Part shown: piece after piece, positions 33,340 to 44,344 of the stretch | Layout of the letters: each line of letters opens with the position of its first letter | How positions within the stretch are numbered: the stretch's first letter is position 1 | From: Prionace glauca | Taxonomy: Eukaryota; Chordata; Chondrichthyes; Carcharhiniformes; Carcharhinidae | Assembly (NCBI GenBank): GCA_037974335.1 | Contig: CM075727.1 | Span: 91,376,602 to 91,440,601, forward strand | Length of the DNA: 64,000 nt | Direction of reading: 5' to 3' | Notes under the pieces: model-generated | What the model was told of the DNA's origin: nothing | The model's input: only the letters and a program-made list of their open reading frames with translations | The model's database searches: none | Made by a program: the position numbers and the translations under genes

Positions 33340-33830
33340 CATAGAAACATAGAAAATCAAAGCAGCCATTTGGCCCTTCCAGCCTGCTCCACCATTCATT
33401 TTGATAATGGTTGATCATCAAATTCAATAACTTGATCCCCCCCCTTCCCCCCAAATCCCTTGATCCCTTCAGCCTCAAGAGCTATATTTAACTCCTTCTT
33501 GAAATCAAACAACATTTTGGCCTCAACTACTCTGTGGTAGTGAATTCCACAGGCTCACCACCCTCTAGGTGAGGAAATTCCTCCTCACCTCCTCACCCCT
33601 TATCCTCAAACTATGACCCCTAGTTCTGGACTCCCCCCCGCCATTGAGATCATTCTTTCTGAATCTACTCTGTCTAACCCTGTTAGAATTTTATAAGTTT
33701 CAATGAGAAATCCTCTCGCTCTTCTAAACTCCAGTGAATATAATTCTAACTGTCTTAATCTCCCCTCATATGACAGACCTGCCATCCCAGGAATCGGCCT
33801 GGTAAGTCTTCGCTGTACTCTCTATTTCCT
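33340..33830 (-). mobile_element. CR1-type LINE 3' end
   Basis: The minus strand reads the LINE C-terminus and 3' UTR (on plus: 'cctcaactactctgtggtag', 'tctaaccctgttagaatttt', 'gacagacctgccatcccagg'). Tandem with the preceding copy but a separate insertion, as it repeats the same 3' end. Confidence 0.75.
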
Positions 33831-33879
33831 TTAGAAAGTTACTATTACTTCTGTCACACTTTCAGACCAAAACTTGTCG

Positions 33880-34150
33880 CACCAAATAAAAAATCATTAG
33901 CCCTCAGGTTCTCTTCTAATGAAATTTGTCTGCTGTGATTGATGAGTAATCTTATTTACTCTATTAACACCTTTCATCATTTTGGAAACCTGTGTTAAAT
34001 CTCATCAACCAGCAGTTCCAGCCTCACCAATTACTCCATCTAACTGAAGGCCTTTCGTCCTGGCATACTATCTTCTGTGCCTTCTCCAAAGGCCTTGAAA
34101 TCCTCCCTAAAATATTCTGCCCAGAACTCCAGTGGAAATATAATCATTAG
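33880..34150 (-). mobile_element. Old CR1-type LINE remnant
   Basis: The plus strand reads the complement of a LINE C-terminus of another subfamily ('caaaggccttgaaatcctcc', 'attctgcccagaactccag'). Strongly diverged. Confidence 0.5.
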
Positions 34151-34593
34151 TTTACAAATGTTTAATATAATCTCGCTGCTTTTTACTCCGTGCCGCTGTT
34201 CATTAAGCCCAGGACCTGATTTAATAGGAAGTTTTTTGACGAAGCCAGAGTGTGAAACATGCCTCCTGAAGCTCTATGACATTCGGCCTGTTTCGCTGGC
34301 TATGATATCCTGAAAGTGGATGTGTGAATGATCAAATCTGTAGCCCCGCCAGGAGAACGTCGCCAGGGAAAACTCAAAACAACATGGACAAAGTAGGTCC
34401 CCCTCTACCAAAGCTGACCAACTAGAAGACATTGCTCAGTAGAAACACATAGATCAACTTGACCGAGATTTCACTCAGAAGACATGACGTAATCATTCAT
34501 GGGTTTAGATAAAAAAAGGCGAAAAGGCGAATCCCACTGTGGTGTAGCTGCTGCTTTCTGATTTGGGGAGGAGTTGAACCTCAAATGGTTCAG
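34151..34593. other. V3 downstream region
   Basis: No repeat or gene recognised between the LINE remnants and the V3 recombination signal. Confidence 0.3.
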
Positions 34594-34632
34594 GGTTTTT
34601 GTACAAAGTGTGTATCTCTGCTCCGCACTGTG
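34594..34632 (-). other. V3 recombination signal sequence (23-RSS)
   Basis: Minus strand: heptamer CACAGTG at 34626-34632, 23-bp spacer, nonamer ACAAAAACC at 34594-34602; both consensus. Confidence 0.95.
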
Positions 34633-35071
34633 TAAATCCAAAACGCACAGTAGTAAGTGGCCGCGTCCTCCTCCTTTACGTTGTGGACTGTGAGATAAAA
34701 TTCACCGTCTTCGCTCTTTCCAGCTTTAAACGAATCACCAAATTCCGGATCCCGAACTGTTTTTGTCCCATAATAGAGAATTCTGGTCAGAGCCTGGCCG
34801 GGTTTCTGGCGGTACCAGTGAAGGGGGTTACTATCGCTGATCTGTGCACCTTCCACTTGGCATTGGAATCTACCGGTTTTACCCGGAGCTTTGGTAATAG
34901 ATGGGGTACTTTGTGTCAACTTTTGAGCATAATATCCGCCTGAGGAAAGAATACACAACAATTACAAATAAACAGAGTGATGGAATAAGACTGAATAACA
35001 GCATGATAGCAGCGTCAGAAACACATACAAGGCAAAACAGTCACCACAATGAGCCAGAATTGTAGAGACAT
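34633..35071 (-). CDS. T-cell receptor gamma-type V gene segment V3
   Basis: Leader exon 35029-35071 (MSLQFWLIVVTVLP) with donor T|GTATGT; V exon 34633-34939 after ttcctcag, phase 1. The domain begins near GGYYAQKLTQSTPSI; first cysteine in GRFQCQVEG, core tryptophan in PLHWYRQKPGQAL, second cysteine in DAATYYCAFW. The frame is open to the consensus heptamer. The leader and first intron bases (ttttgccttgtatgt) are shared with V4, 1.7 kb upstream, although the V exons are clearly different. The pair may come from an old local duplication followed by exon divergence. It looks functional. Confidence 0.92.
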
Positions 35072-35227
35072 GTTCACTCCACTGTTCAAGAACCATTCAC
35101 TCAACTAGCTGCTTAGAAACTAAAAGGAATCGATTCACTTCCCTCAAGACAAACAGTGAGACATTGCTGGAGGTGTTGGACACGCCCCTTCCTCTCCACC
35201 AGCTCTTTCCAGATACCCGGATGGGTG

Positions 35228-35360
35228 TTTTCAATAAAACGGAAAATGCTGCAACTGTTCAGCAAATCAGGCAGCTTCTGCAGAGGCAGGCACACACAGT
35301 TCATGTCTGAGATCTCTCAGTTTTCCCCAGAACTGAAAAATGTTCCAGATGTAAGAAAAG
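35228..35360. repeat. Interspersed repeat ('aaaatgctg ... cagca ... ggcagc' type)
   Basis: 'ggaaaatgctgcaactgttc', 'agcaaatcaggcagcttctg' resembles a short repeat found again at 52675-52795 and, in the other orientation, at 60120-60230. Class unknown. Confidence 0.45.
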
Positions 35361-35755
35361 TTTAGGCAAGTACAGAGGTAGGGGAAGGAGGGAGAGACAC
35401 TCACAAGAGGGTAGATTTGTCGTGGGGTGGCTACAGGTGAGGTTAAATATCAAAAGGGATGACGGTGCGAAGCAATGTAGTGAGTGACAGATCGGGCAAG
35501 GAGGTGGATATGCAACATTACCAAAAACTGGGTAAATGAGGCAGAGGTAAATGAGGCAGAAGCCTGAAAATATTGAAATCGGTGTTAAATGGAAAAGCTG
35601 TGAAGTGAAGAAATCCGTCACTTGCAGCATTCTGATTGTTCTGGGCAAGTGAAGGTGTGTGTTTCAGATAGACCTGAGATTCTTTCTTCTTAAATTCCAG
35701 CTTTCATTCCATTGAGAAAGTAAAGGTATGATTAAGCGAGATAACTCCTTTTGGA

Positions 35756-36118
35756 TGGCAGGAATGAGAAGAGGCCATTCAGCCCCTCGAACCTGTTCCG
35801 TTATTCAGTGTGACTGTGGCTGCTTTGCATTTCAGCTCCACTCTCCCACCCGCCTTTGCTCCAGGTCTCTTTTCACACACATATATCTCTCCATCTCAGG
35901 CTTGCAACTTTCATCCGAGCACCCAAGCCCACGGCGTTTTGGGGAAAGAGTTCTAGATTTCCTTTCTCCGCAGTGATAATATTCGGTTATAACCTTATGG
36001 TAGGGAATAGTTTTCTATATCTAATCTTCGCTATCCCCTCATCGTTTCAAATACCTCGATTAGATTGGTTTTTAATCTTCTAAACGCAAGGAAATGTGAG
36101 CCGAGTTTATGGAACCCG
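35756..36118 (-). mobile_element. CR1-type LINE 3' end between V3 and V4
   Basis: Minus-strand 3' end of a LINE: plus-strand text 'gaggccattcagcccctcga', 'cctcgattagattggttttt', 'aatcttctaaacgcaaggaa' and 'gagccgagtttatggaaccc'. Diverged. Confidence 0.55.
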
Positions 36119-36357
36119 CCCTCGGAACTACACCCTTTAGACCCTGAATAAATGTGAGACTCTGAAGCGGGGGGAGTGTTGAAAACATAAAATACTAACC
36201 ACAAAACACAACTGCCGACTTAAATCTAAGTCCCTGCTGGCTTTTGTCTGATAATGCCGCCTCTGATGTTCTTTGGGAAAGTTTAATACGTTTAGGGCGC
36301 TTTTTAAATGTATGTTGTTGTGTGGGGGGCAACTGCAGGGGGAGCGAGCCGGAGTGG

Positions 36358-36396
36358 GGTTTTTGTAAAGGGTTTCTGTCTCTAGTCAACACTGTG
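36358..36396 (-). other. V4 recombination signal sequence (23-RSS)
   Basis: Minus strand: heptamer CACAGTG at 36390-36396, 23-bp spacer, nonamer ACAAAAACC at 36358-36366; both consensus. Confidence 0.95.
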
Positions 36397-36801
36397 CTGT
36401 CCCAATAGGCGCAGTAATAAATAGCCGCGTCTTCCTGCTCGATGTCTTTGATTATTAGACTGCACACCATGTTTGTTTTATCGGCTGAGAACCTCTCGTC
36501 GAACCCTGGATCCCGATTTTCTTTGGAATCAAAATAGAGAATTCTGCGGGGCGCCTGCCCGGCGCGCTGCTGGTACCAATGCACCACAGATATCCCTCCG
36601 TCCACCAAACACTTAAATCGGGCAGTTTTACTCATCTTGCTTACAAATGATATTGCTGTCTGTGTCTGTGCCAAACACCCATCTGGGGAAAAAAAATGCG
36701 CAATAATTATCTCATTTGAAAATGATGAAGATTATTGGACAGAATCAAATTAAATGCAAGAACATACAAGGCAAAACTAGCGCCACAATCGCCCACAACA
36801 T
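36397..36801 (-). CDS. T-cell receptor gamma-type V gene segment V4
   Basis: Leader exon 36768-36801 is short (34 nt, MLWAIVALVLP) with donor T|GTATGT; V exon 36397-36682 after tccccag, phase 1. The domain starts near YGCLAQTQTAISFVS; first cysteine in ARFKCLVDG, core tryptophan in VVHWYQQRAGQAP, second cysteine in DAAIYYCAYW. An extra cysteine lies in TNMVCSLIIKD (framework 3), unusual for a V domain. CDR1 looks short. The frame is open to the heptamer. The leader resembles that of V3. I take it as functional; the short leader could reflect use of an internal ATG. Confidence 0.9.
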
Positions 36802-37024
36802 TGTGCAGTGACAGACTCGCTCGGTACTCAGTTATTCCTCCAGGTTAGAAATATAAAGCATCCCAGTCTCTCTCCCCGCCCCCAACCAGCCTAAAGCCAC
36901 GAACTTACTGGGCCAAACCCGCCCAGTCGGCGCTCCCTCTATAAAATTTGACAGGGTTGCTCACAATGGCAGTCACCTCCTTTTATTGTTTTAATCCTTT
37001 TGAATCGCTCCGATTGAAGAGTAT

Positions 37025-37170
37025 CAGAAGATGGAGGAGGGTAATGCTGTTGATGTAGTGTACGCAGATTTCCGAAAAGATATTTGATAAAGTGCCGCAC
37101 AACAGACGAGTAATCAAAGTTATTGTTCAAGAAGGCAGGTGAGACAGTAAGTAGCAGATTGGATGCGAAA
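37025..37170 (+). mobile_element. LINE RT fragment
   Basis: Plus-strand GNAVDVVYADFRKD followed, after a frameshift, by a DKVPHNRR-like stretch, matching the AVDVVYMDFSKAFDKVPHGRL region of CR1. About 150 bp, isolated. Confidence 0.6.
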
Positions 37171-37590
37171 TCTCCGTTCTCCGCCGGCTCTGAAGCTCAG
37201 CACAAGCTCAAGAACCAGCGCCCGATTGGGAACTTCACAGTGTTCTGGACTCAGAGCCAGTTTCACACCCTGAACTCTTCCCCCATTTTGATTTCTTTTG
37301 TTTCTTATCAAATGTTTTTTTTCTTTGCTACAGCCATTATCACTGTTATGTTCCATGCCTTTTTGTCGTTACTCCGCACCAGCCCCTTCCTCTTGTTCTT
37401 CCTTCCTTCTTCTCTTTCAATGGCAGAAAGCCTATCAAATACTACTCTCCATGTCTGAGGGAGAGTCCAAATATTTGTTTGAAATGGTTTCTCTTTCCAC
37501 AGGTGTAGCCAGACCTGTCGAATATTTCCAGCATTGTTTCATAATTAAATCATTCTTTGAGTTGGAAAATGCAGGATAACGTGAAAAGGT
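37171..37590. other. No recognised content
   Basis: No supported gene. A 'cagacctgtcgaatatttcc' stretch near 37510 recalls the repeat at 60120-60230. Confidence 0.3.
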
Positions 37591-37593
37591 GTT

Positions 37594-37955
37594 GGATTGA
37601 GAGTGGGATTGGGATTGGGATGGAAGAGTAGGTTAGGTTTTGGATGGGGCGGAGTTGGGATTGGGTTGGATGAGTGGGATTGGGATGGAAGAGTGTGATT
37701 GGGATGGGGTGGAGTTGGGATTGGGTTGGAGGAGTGGGATTGGGATTGGGATGGAAGAGTGGGTTGGGATTGGGGTGGGGTGGAGTTGGGATTGGGTTGG
37801 GGGATTGGGATTGGGATGGAAGAACAGGTTGGGATTGGGATGGGGTGGAGTTGGGATTGGGTTGGGGGAATGGGATTGGGATGGGATGGAGTTAGGATTG
37901 GGTTGGGGGAGTGGGGTGGGATTTGGTTGGGGGAGTGGGACATGGTGAGTTATTT
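37594..37955 (+). repeat. G-rich minisatellite
   Basis: About five imperfect copies of a roughly 70-78-bp unit built from ggattggg, ggatggaagag and gatggggtggagttggg. The plus strand has many closely spaced GGG runs, giving G-quadruplex potential. ORFs through it on either strand are artefacts of the repeat. Confidence 0.9.
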
Positions 37956-38289
37956 TGCAAGACTGTTAGCATAAACACAACAGACTAAGTGACCTCCTAC
38001 TATGCTGTTAACATTTTATGATTTTTTGTGTTGGAAAGATATTCATTCACCATTATTCTCTGCTTTCTGTCACTTAGGCAACTCCTTTTTCATGTAACAA
38101 TTGTCCCTTTAATCCCATGGTTCCAATGCTACCAACCAGCCCATTACTTGATACTTTATTAAATACCATTCGAAATCTAAATACAGAATATTATTCACAT
38201 TACCCAAGAACAGACACTCCAAAACATCATCAAAGATCCCAATCAAGTTAGTTACACTCAATTACTGAAAGGAAGGACAGTGGGCAGGT
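37956..38289. other. No recognised content
   Basis: Spacer with short LINE-like scraps (38100-38230); nothing firm. Confidence 0.3.
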
Positions 38290-40365
38290 AATGGCAGGCA
38301 TTCAAGATACGAATAGGTGAACTCCAAGAGTTGTTTATTTCTATGTGGTGCAAGAGTGGAAAGATAACTGTGGCCAAATCATGGCTTACAATGGAAATTA
38401 AATATAGTATTAGATTCAAAGAAGAAGCCTATAACTTGGCAAGAAAAGACAATAGACCAGAAGATTGGAAACAGTTTAAAATTCAGTAAAGGTGGACTAA
38501 GGAGTTGATTAAGAAGGGGAAAGTAAACTATGAAAGTAAACCAATGAGGAACATAAAAGATTGACTGTAAAAATGTCCATAAATATGTGAAGATAAAAAT
38601 ATTGACAGAAGTGAATATAAGTGCCCTACAGTTAGAAATGGGGGAATTCATAATAGCAGAACAAAGAAATAACTGAGGAACTAAATTCACACTTTGCTTC
38701 TGTATTCACAAAGGAAGACATGAATAATGTACTGGAAGTACTAAGAAACATACGTTTTAACAAGGAGCTGAAGGAAACCAGAAGTAGTAGAGGAATGGGT
38801 TTGGGGAAGTTAATGGGATTGAAGACACATAAGTCCCCAGGACCTGATAATCTTCATCCCACAGCACTGAAGGAAGTAGTCCTAGAAATAGTAGATCCAG
38901 TGGTGGTCATTTTTCAAAATGTTTTGGATTTTGGAATGGTTCGTTCAAGTTGGAGGATAGGTAGTATAAGCCCACTATTCAAAAACAGAAAACTATACTC
39001 CAGTGAGCCTAACATCAGCCACAGGAAAGTTGCTTGCATCCATTAACAAGGATTTCATAGCTCAGCATTTGGAAAGCAGTGGTAGAATCAGACAAAGTCA
39101 GCATGGATTTACAGAAAGAAAATCATGCATGACAAATCCACAGCAATTCTTTGAGGAAATAACTAATTGAGTTGACCACAGTGAACTGGTGGATGTACTT
39201 TATTTAGACTTTCAGAAGGCTTTCAACAAAATCTCACATAGCAGACTACTATGTAAAGTTAAAGCACACGGGATTGTGGGTGGTATCTTGAAATGGATAG
39301 AAAGCTGGTTAGCAGACTGGAAGCAAAGTGTGAGGAAAAAAATGTGTCTTCTTCCAATTGGCAGGCAGTCATGAGTGTTGTACCCCAGGGATTTGAGCTA
39401 GGACCCCAACTGTTCACATTATGTATTAATGATTTGAAAGGGGGAACTGAATGTAGTATCTCCAAATTTGTAGATGATGCAAAGTTGGGGGAAGGATGAG
39501 CTGTGAGGAGGATGTGGAGATGCTTCAGCGTGATTTGGACAGGTTGAGTGTGCAGGCATATGCATGGCAGGTGCAGTATGATGTGGATAAATGTGAGGTT
39601 ATCCACTTTGGCAGCAAACGTAAGAAGACAGATTATTATTTGAATGACTGTAAATTGAGAGGAGTGGTTACTCAACAAGACCTTGATGTCACTGAATGTA
39701 AGTGTGCAGGTACAGCAGGGAGTAAAGAAATGGTTTTTTGGTCTTCATAGTGAGAGGATTTGAGTATAAGAACACGGATGTTTTACTTCAATTGCATAGG
39801 GTGTTTGCGTGGCCACACCTGGAGTATTGTGTGTAGTTTTAGTGTCCTTACCTGAAAAAAGATGTTTTCGATATAGAGGGAGTACAGCAAAAATTTATCA
39901 GGCTGATTCCTGGGATGGCTGCTTTGTCAAATGAGGAAAGACTAAGTCAGTTAGAATTTTAGTCATTAAAATGTAGAAGAGTGAGAGGGCATCTCATAGA
40001 AAGTTATAAAATTCTAACAGGATTTGACAAAGTGCAGTCAAGAAAGAATGTTCCCAATGGTGGGGGAGTCTAGAACTAGGGATCATAGTTTGAGGATAAG
40101 GGGCAAACTTTTTAGGACTGAGGTGAAAAGAAATTTCTTTACCCAGAGGGTAGTGAATATGTGGAATTCATTACCACAGCAAGTTGATGAGGCAAAATAT
40201 TGTGTGATTTCAAGAAGGAATTTGATATACTTTTGGGGCTAAAGAGATCAAGGGATATGGGGGGGGGGGGAGGGTGGCAGGTGGGGTTAGGGTATTGAGT
40301 TTGATGATCAGCCATGATCATAATGAATGGAGATACAAAGGGCCATATGGTCTACTCTTGCTTCC
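38290..40365 (+). mobile_element. CR1-type LINE, most of ORF2 and 3' end
   Basis: Plus strand: linker with TMEIKYSIRFKEEAYNLARK-like codons (38390), RT HKSPGPDNLHPTALKEVVLE (38825), DVLYLDFQKAFNKISHSRLL (39190), VPQGFELGPQLFTLCINDLK (39380), FVDDAKLGEG (catalytic box, V for A), DVDKCEVIHFGSKRKKTDYY (39580) and a C-terminal TRDHSLRIRGKLFRTEVKRN stretch (40070). The 3' end includes a G run (40258) and 'gatcagccatgatcataatg'. Multiple stops. Confidence 0.85.
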
Positions 40366-40912
40366 ATTTTCTGTACAAATCTGACAGCATTTGTGCAGTG
40401 AGAATAAAACCAGTGCTCCGAGTCTGGATTACCCTTCCTCAGAGTTAAGAGTAAAGAAATCCAGACAAGATTTATACTATGAGAGTGGGCATGGGTTTGG
40501 AGAGGAGGGAGCTGTAATTTGACAAATGATGATGAAGAAGGCTGAGAAAGGTACTAAAAGTGTCCATTAAATAATCAGAATGTGTGAATGGCAGAACAGA
40601 GGGACACATTGTTAAGGGACTACCTGAGAAATGTGACAGTTGCCTTCTGGACTGAACATTGAGTTCAACAACTTCAGAGCATGAAGTTTCTCTTTCCCCT
40701 TTACCCCATTTCCATTTATTTCATTTAATTTCTTCTTTTTACCCAATTCATCCATTTTTATCACTCTTCGTTCTCACTTCCATTTTTCTACTTCTCCATT
40801 CCCATTCTCCATCTTGTCTCTAACCACCCTTCACCTCCCCCCACCCCTGACTCTAACTCTAACCCTAACCCTTTCAAGGCAACTTCTACATTTAGCTGTA
40901 CTGTTTTGGCAT
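40366..40912. other. No recognised gene; short telomere-like run
   Basis: Includes a T/C-rich stretch and, at about 40848-40873, two to three CTAACCC-like units, too short to call an interstitial telomere repeat. Confidence 0.35.
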
Positions 40913-41659
40913 GCATTTATCTTTACTTGGCAACAGCTAAGTGAAGCATTGATTCATGAATAAGTGTGTGTTTTTTATACACTGAGCATCCGCAGAGCAT
41001 TCCACTAGATATAAAAATTCAAAATTTGCTCCAGATAAAAGATGGATATTTTACTTTAACGATATCAAATACCTTACACAATACCCGGAAGTTCTAGTGA
41101 TGCCAGCTATAGTTTTGACATATGTTTATGACGTTGTTGATGTGGGATTTGCTTAATTATCTTAATCTTATGCAATATAAGATGCATGTCCAGACTATTC
41201 TTTATGATGCACAGTCCAATGTTTGAAATAGAAGGGCTTCCCTCAGTCACAATGAAGATCCTAGGTCAAGCTATGAGGTGGTTAATGGCAAAATGATTAA
41301 TGGTTTCTGAAAGGGAAGGTTTCTGTTAATGAGTATCCTTGAGAATGAGTGAAATGCTAAGCAGTTCACTTTTTTTAAAAGCCCCCTTACCTGAGGATCT
41401 GGATTGAAGTGTTGGGGAGTGGGATGATGGAAACATGTCATTGGTCTCTGATATTTTGCATTTTCAAGATGGCTGCATAATGCAACATTTCCTGTGTAAG
41501 GTATTTGATATCATTAAAGTAAGATATCCATCTTTTATCTGGAGCAAATTTTGAATCCTTATACCTAGTGGAATCCTCTGCTGATGCTCAGTGTGTAAAA
41601 CAACACACTTATTCATGAATCAATGCTTCACTTAGCTGTTGCCAAGTGAAGATAAATGC
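40913..41659. mobile_element. Element with long terminal inverted repeats
   Basis: Arms 40913-41080 and 41493-41659 (about 167 bp each) are reverse complements at roughly 90% identity; the middle is about 410 bp without coding capacity. Shared motifs include 'ttggcaacagctaagtgaag' and 'ttcaaaatttgctccagata'. A diverged relative of the right arm lies at 49110-49210. Most likely a non-autonomous DNA transposon with long TIRs, or a large foldback; superfamily unknown. Confidence 0.8.
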
Positions 41660-41724
41660 TTGGTACTATGGAAACATGAGCGATATTACATGTGTCCATG
41701 CTGTTGTCAGTAACATAGTGACAA

Positions 41725-42698
41725 TCACATAGAAACATAAAAAATAAGAACAGGATAGGTCTTTCAGCTCTTTGAGTATGTTCCACCATCCATTATGAAC
41801 ATAGCTAATTCAAAGCCTGATCCCACCTTCCTTCCATATCCTTTGATCGTCTTTGCCCTCAGTGCTAACTCCTTCTTGAAAACATACAATCTTTTGGCCT
41901 CAACTGCTTTCTGTGGCACCAAATTCCATAGGCTCACACTCTCTGGGTGAAGAAATTTCTCCTCATCTTCGTCCATATCCTGGTCTGGACACCCTCATCA
42001 TCAGAAACGTCCTTCCTGCATCCATCCTGTCTAGTCCTGTTAGAATTTTATTGGTTTCTAAGAGACGTCCCAGCATTCTTCTGAACTCCAGCAAAGGTAA
42101 TCCTAACCAACTCAATCTCTCCTCATACATCAATCTCGCCATACCAGGAATCAGTCTGGCAAATCTTCTCTGCATTCTCTCAGTAGCAAGAACATCCTTC
42201 CTCAGATAAGGAAACCAAGACTGCACGATATTCCAGGTGTGGCATCACCAAGGCCTTGTATACTTGCAGTGAAACATCCTTACTCCTGTACTCAATTCCT
42301 CACGATATGGAGGCCAATGTGCTATTTGCTTTCTTTACTACCTGCGTGCTTACTTACCTTCAGCAACTAGTGTACCATGACATCCAGGTCTATTGAACAT
42401 TCCCTTCTCTCAATTTATTGCTATTCAGATAATAATCTGCCTTCCTATTATTGCTTCCAAAGTGGATAGCCTTACATTTATCCACATTTTACTGCATCCA
42501 TCATTTGCCAACTCAATTAGCCTGTCCAAATCAGACTGCAGCATCTCTGCATCCTCTCACAGCTCACCCTTCCACTCAACTGTATGTCATCTGCAAATTT
42601 GGAGATATTACATTTAATTGTCTCATCTAATTAATATATATTCTGAACAGCTGGGGTCACAGTACTGATCCCTGTGGTATCCTCTAGTCACTGTTTGT
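41725..42698 (-). mobile_element. CR1-type LINE, 3' half, cut by the duplication edge
   Basis: Minus strand: RKDVLATERMQRRFARLIPG, MYEERLSWLGLPLLEFRRML (42190-42060), upstream remnants of the FADD/INDL region (42600-42690), 3' end near 41725. The element stops exactly where homology with copy 1 begins (42699), so the segmental duplication joined or truncated it here. Confidence 0.75.
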
Positions 42699-42774
42699 CA
42701 TTTGGATGGAAATCTCCAAAGGCTCCAGATATGTTTTGTGTGTGAGCACCTTGCACAGAATGAGCATGGTGTTG

Positions 42775-42813
42775 GGTTTTTGTATGGGTTTCCCCATGCT
42801 TTCAGTCACTGTG
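42775..42813 (-). other. V5 recombination signal sequence (23-RSS)
   Basis: Minus strand: heptamer CACAGTG at 42807-42813, 23-bp spacer, nonamer ACAAAAACC at 42775-42783. Identical to the V1 signal including the spacer. Confidence 0.95.
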
Positions 42814-43269
42814 ACTCCATAAAGCACAGTAATAGATTCCGGAGTCATCCTCTTTAATGTCCCGCAGCAGCAGATTGCAGGTTTTGCTTGCACTAACTTT
42901 TTCAGCAAACAATGCTTTATTTGTCATATCATGAACAGCCTCGGATGGATTCTTGTAATATAACATCCGTTGCAACCCTTGACCAGGGCTTTGCCGGTAC
43001 CAATGGATAATGGCATTCTCGAAGTCTGTTCCGTCGATCTTACACTGAAACTGGACAGTCTTCATCTGATTCTTGGTTATTGAAAGTGGAGATTGCGTTA
43101 ACGTTTGAGCGTCAGCTTCCCCTGCAGGAGATAAAAACACAGATCAGTCAGATGATTTGTCAATAAGCGGACGGGGAGCAGAATGATGAATATGAAAAAT
43201 AATCAGTTGGAACCTCCAATACTGACTGAGGAAAGAGGTTAGTAAAATCATAACAATGTGACCCTTCAT
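42814..43269 (-). CDS. T-cell receptor gamma-type V gene segment V5
   Basis: Paralogue of V1 with the same structure: leader exon 43227-43269 (MKGHIVMILLTSF), V exon 42814-43121 after cctgcag, phase 1. First cysteine in VQFQCKIDG, core tryptophan in IIHWYRQSPGQG, second cysteine in DDSGIYYCALW; open to a consensus 23-RSS. Compared with V1 there are 14 amino-acid differences in the exon, around CDR1 (DFEN against DFDD), CDR2/framework 3 (SEAVH against SQTAQ) and EKVSASK against EKRQASK, while leader and intron differ at only about two positions. It looks functional and offers a binding surface distinct from V1. Confidence 0.92.
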
Positions 43270-44070
43270 GTTTGTGTGTCCAACATTGAACTGATCCGGG
43301 TTTGCGAGTAACTGTTACTAGGTCGCTGCGATGCCGGAAATTATGTCAATCGGTTTTACCCAATATTGAATCTCCACGTAGCCTCAGGCTGTTGTTTCCA
43401 TTCGGCGGTTGTGATGTTTCATCTTGTTATTGACTCTTTCGCTTCAATCCGCCTTTCATCGCAACTATGAAATTCATTCACTCGATGTTTCCTTGCCCCA
43501 TTGAGACAGTTTCAAAGTAACAGATCTACAATTCCCGTTCCAGTAACAATCTTACACAGCTGGAAGGACACTTTCCCAACACCTCCTGATCAAAACCAGG
43601 TCCCCAGATCTCTCCAATATTTGTGCTCTTGATATTAGGACCATCCTAATGTCTGTGCACTGCCTGCAGTACATTAATGTATCCCGTGTATGTGACTGAG
43701 TGACGAGAGGGGGAATCATTACTCCATGTGATCCAACTCGAGGTTCTATACAGTCTGCCCATTACCTCTTCTGACTATTGAAGGCGAACTTTTCATTGCC
43801 TTTGCGATTGCTGCTTTTAGCTGGTTGGATTATTGATCATTGCGTTTACTTTCACTCCCCCTCAAAATAATCCTTATTCCCATTGTTGCTGTCAAGTGCG
43901 TAGCTCGATCTTTCTCTTACTTACGCAATCTCTATCTTTTTCTTCATTCCGTATTCTCTCTCCCTCCTCTCTTTATTTATCTCTTTCTCATCATTTTTCT
44001 CTCACCTTTTGTCTTGACTCATTTTCTCTTGCCCGCTTTTTCTCTTTCTGTCTCTCTAACGTCGTTTAGG

Positions 44071-44216
44071 GAAGGAACTCTGCCGTCCTTACTTGGTCTG
44101 CCCTACATGTGACTCCAGACCCCACTGCGATGTGGTTAACTTTTAAATGACCTTGTGGATGGACAATAAATGCTGGCCGAGCCAGCAACGTCTACATCCC
44201 GTGAACAAACAAAAAA
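44071..44216 (+). mobile_element. SINE fragment (third family), 3' part
   Basis: 'tctgccgtccttacttggtc', 'tacatgtgactccagacccc' and 'ggacaataaatgctggccga' belong to a SINE family whose minus-strand copies are at 50340-50500 and 62640-62912. Absent from duplication copy 1, so inserted later in copy 2 or lost in copy 1. Confidence 0.7.
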
Positions 44217-44344
44217 AACTCTATTTTGTTCTTTCTCTCTCTCTATTTCTCTATTATTTTTCTTCCAATTTCTCCTTGTTTCTCTCACTTCTCTCTTTCA
44301 CACACTCTGAAAATTTGCTGTTCAGAGGGACTTTGTTGTACTCA

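Noticed and set aside
37545-37974. ORFs of up to 132 codons on both strands
   Set aside because: Produced by the minisatellite; the repeat unit keeps several frames open.
40848-40873. Interstitial telomere repeat (CTAACCC)
   Set aside because: Only two to three imperfect units; too short to separate from chance.
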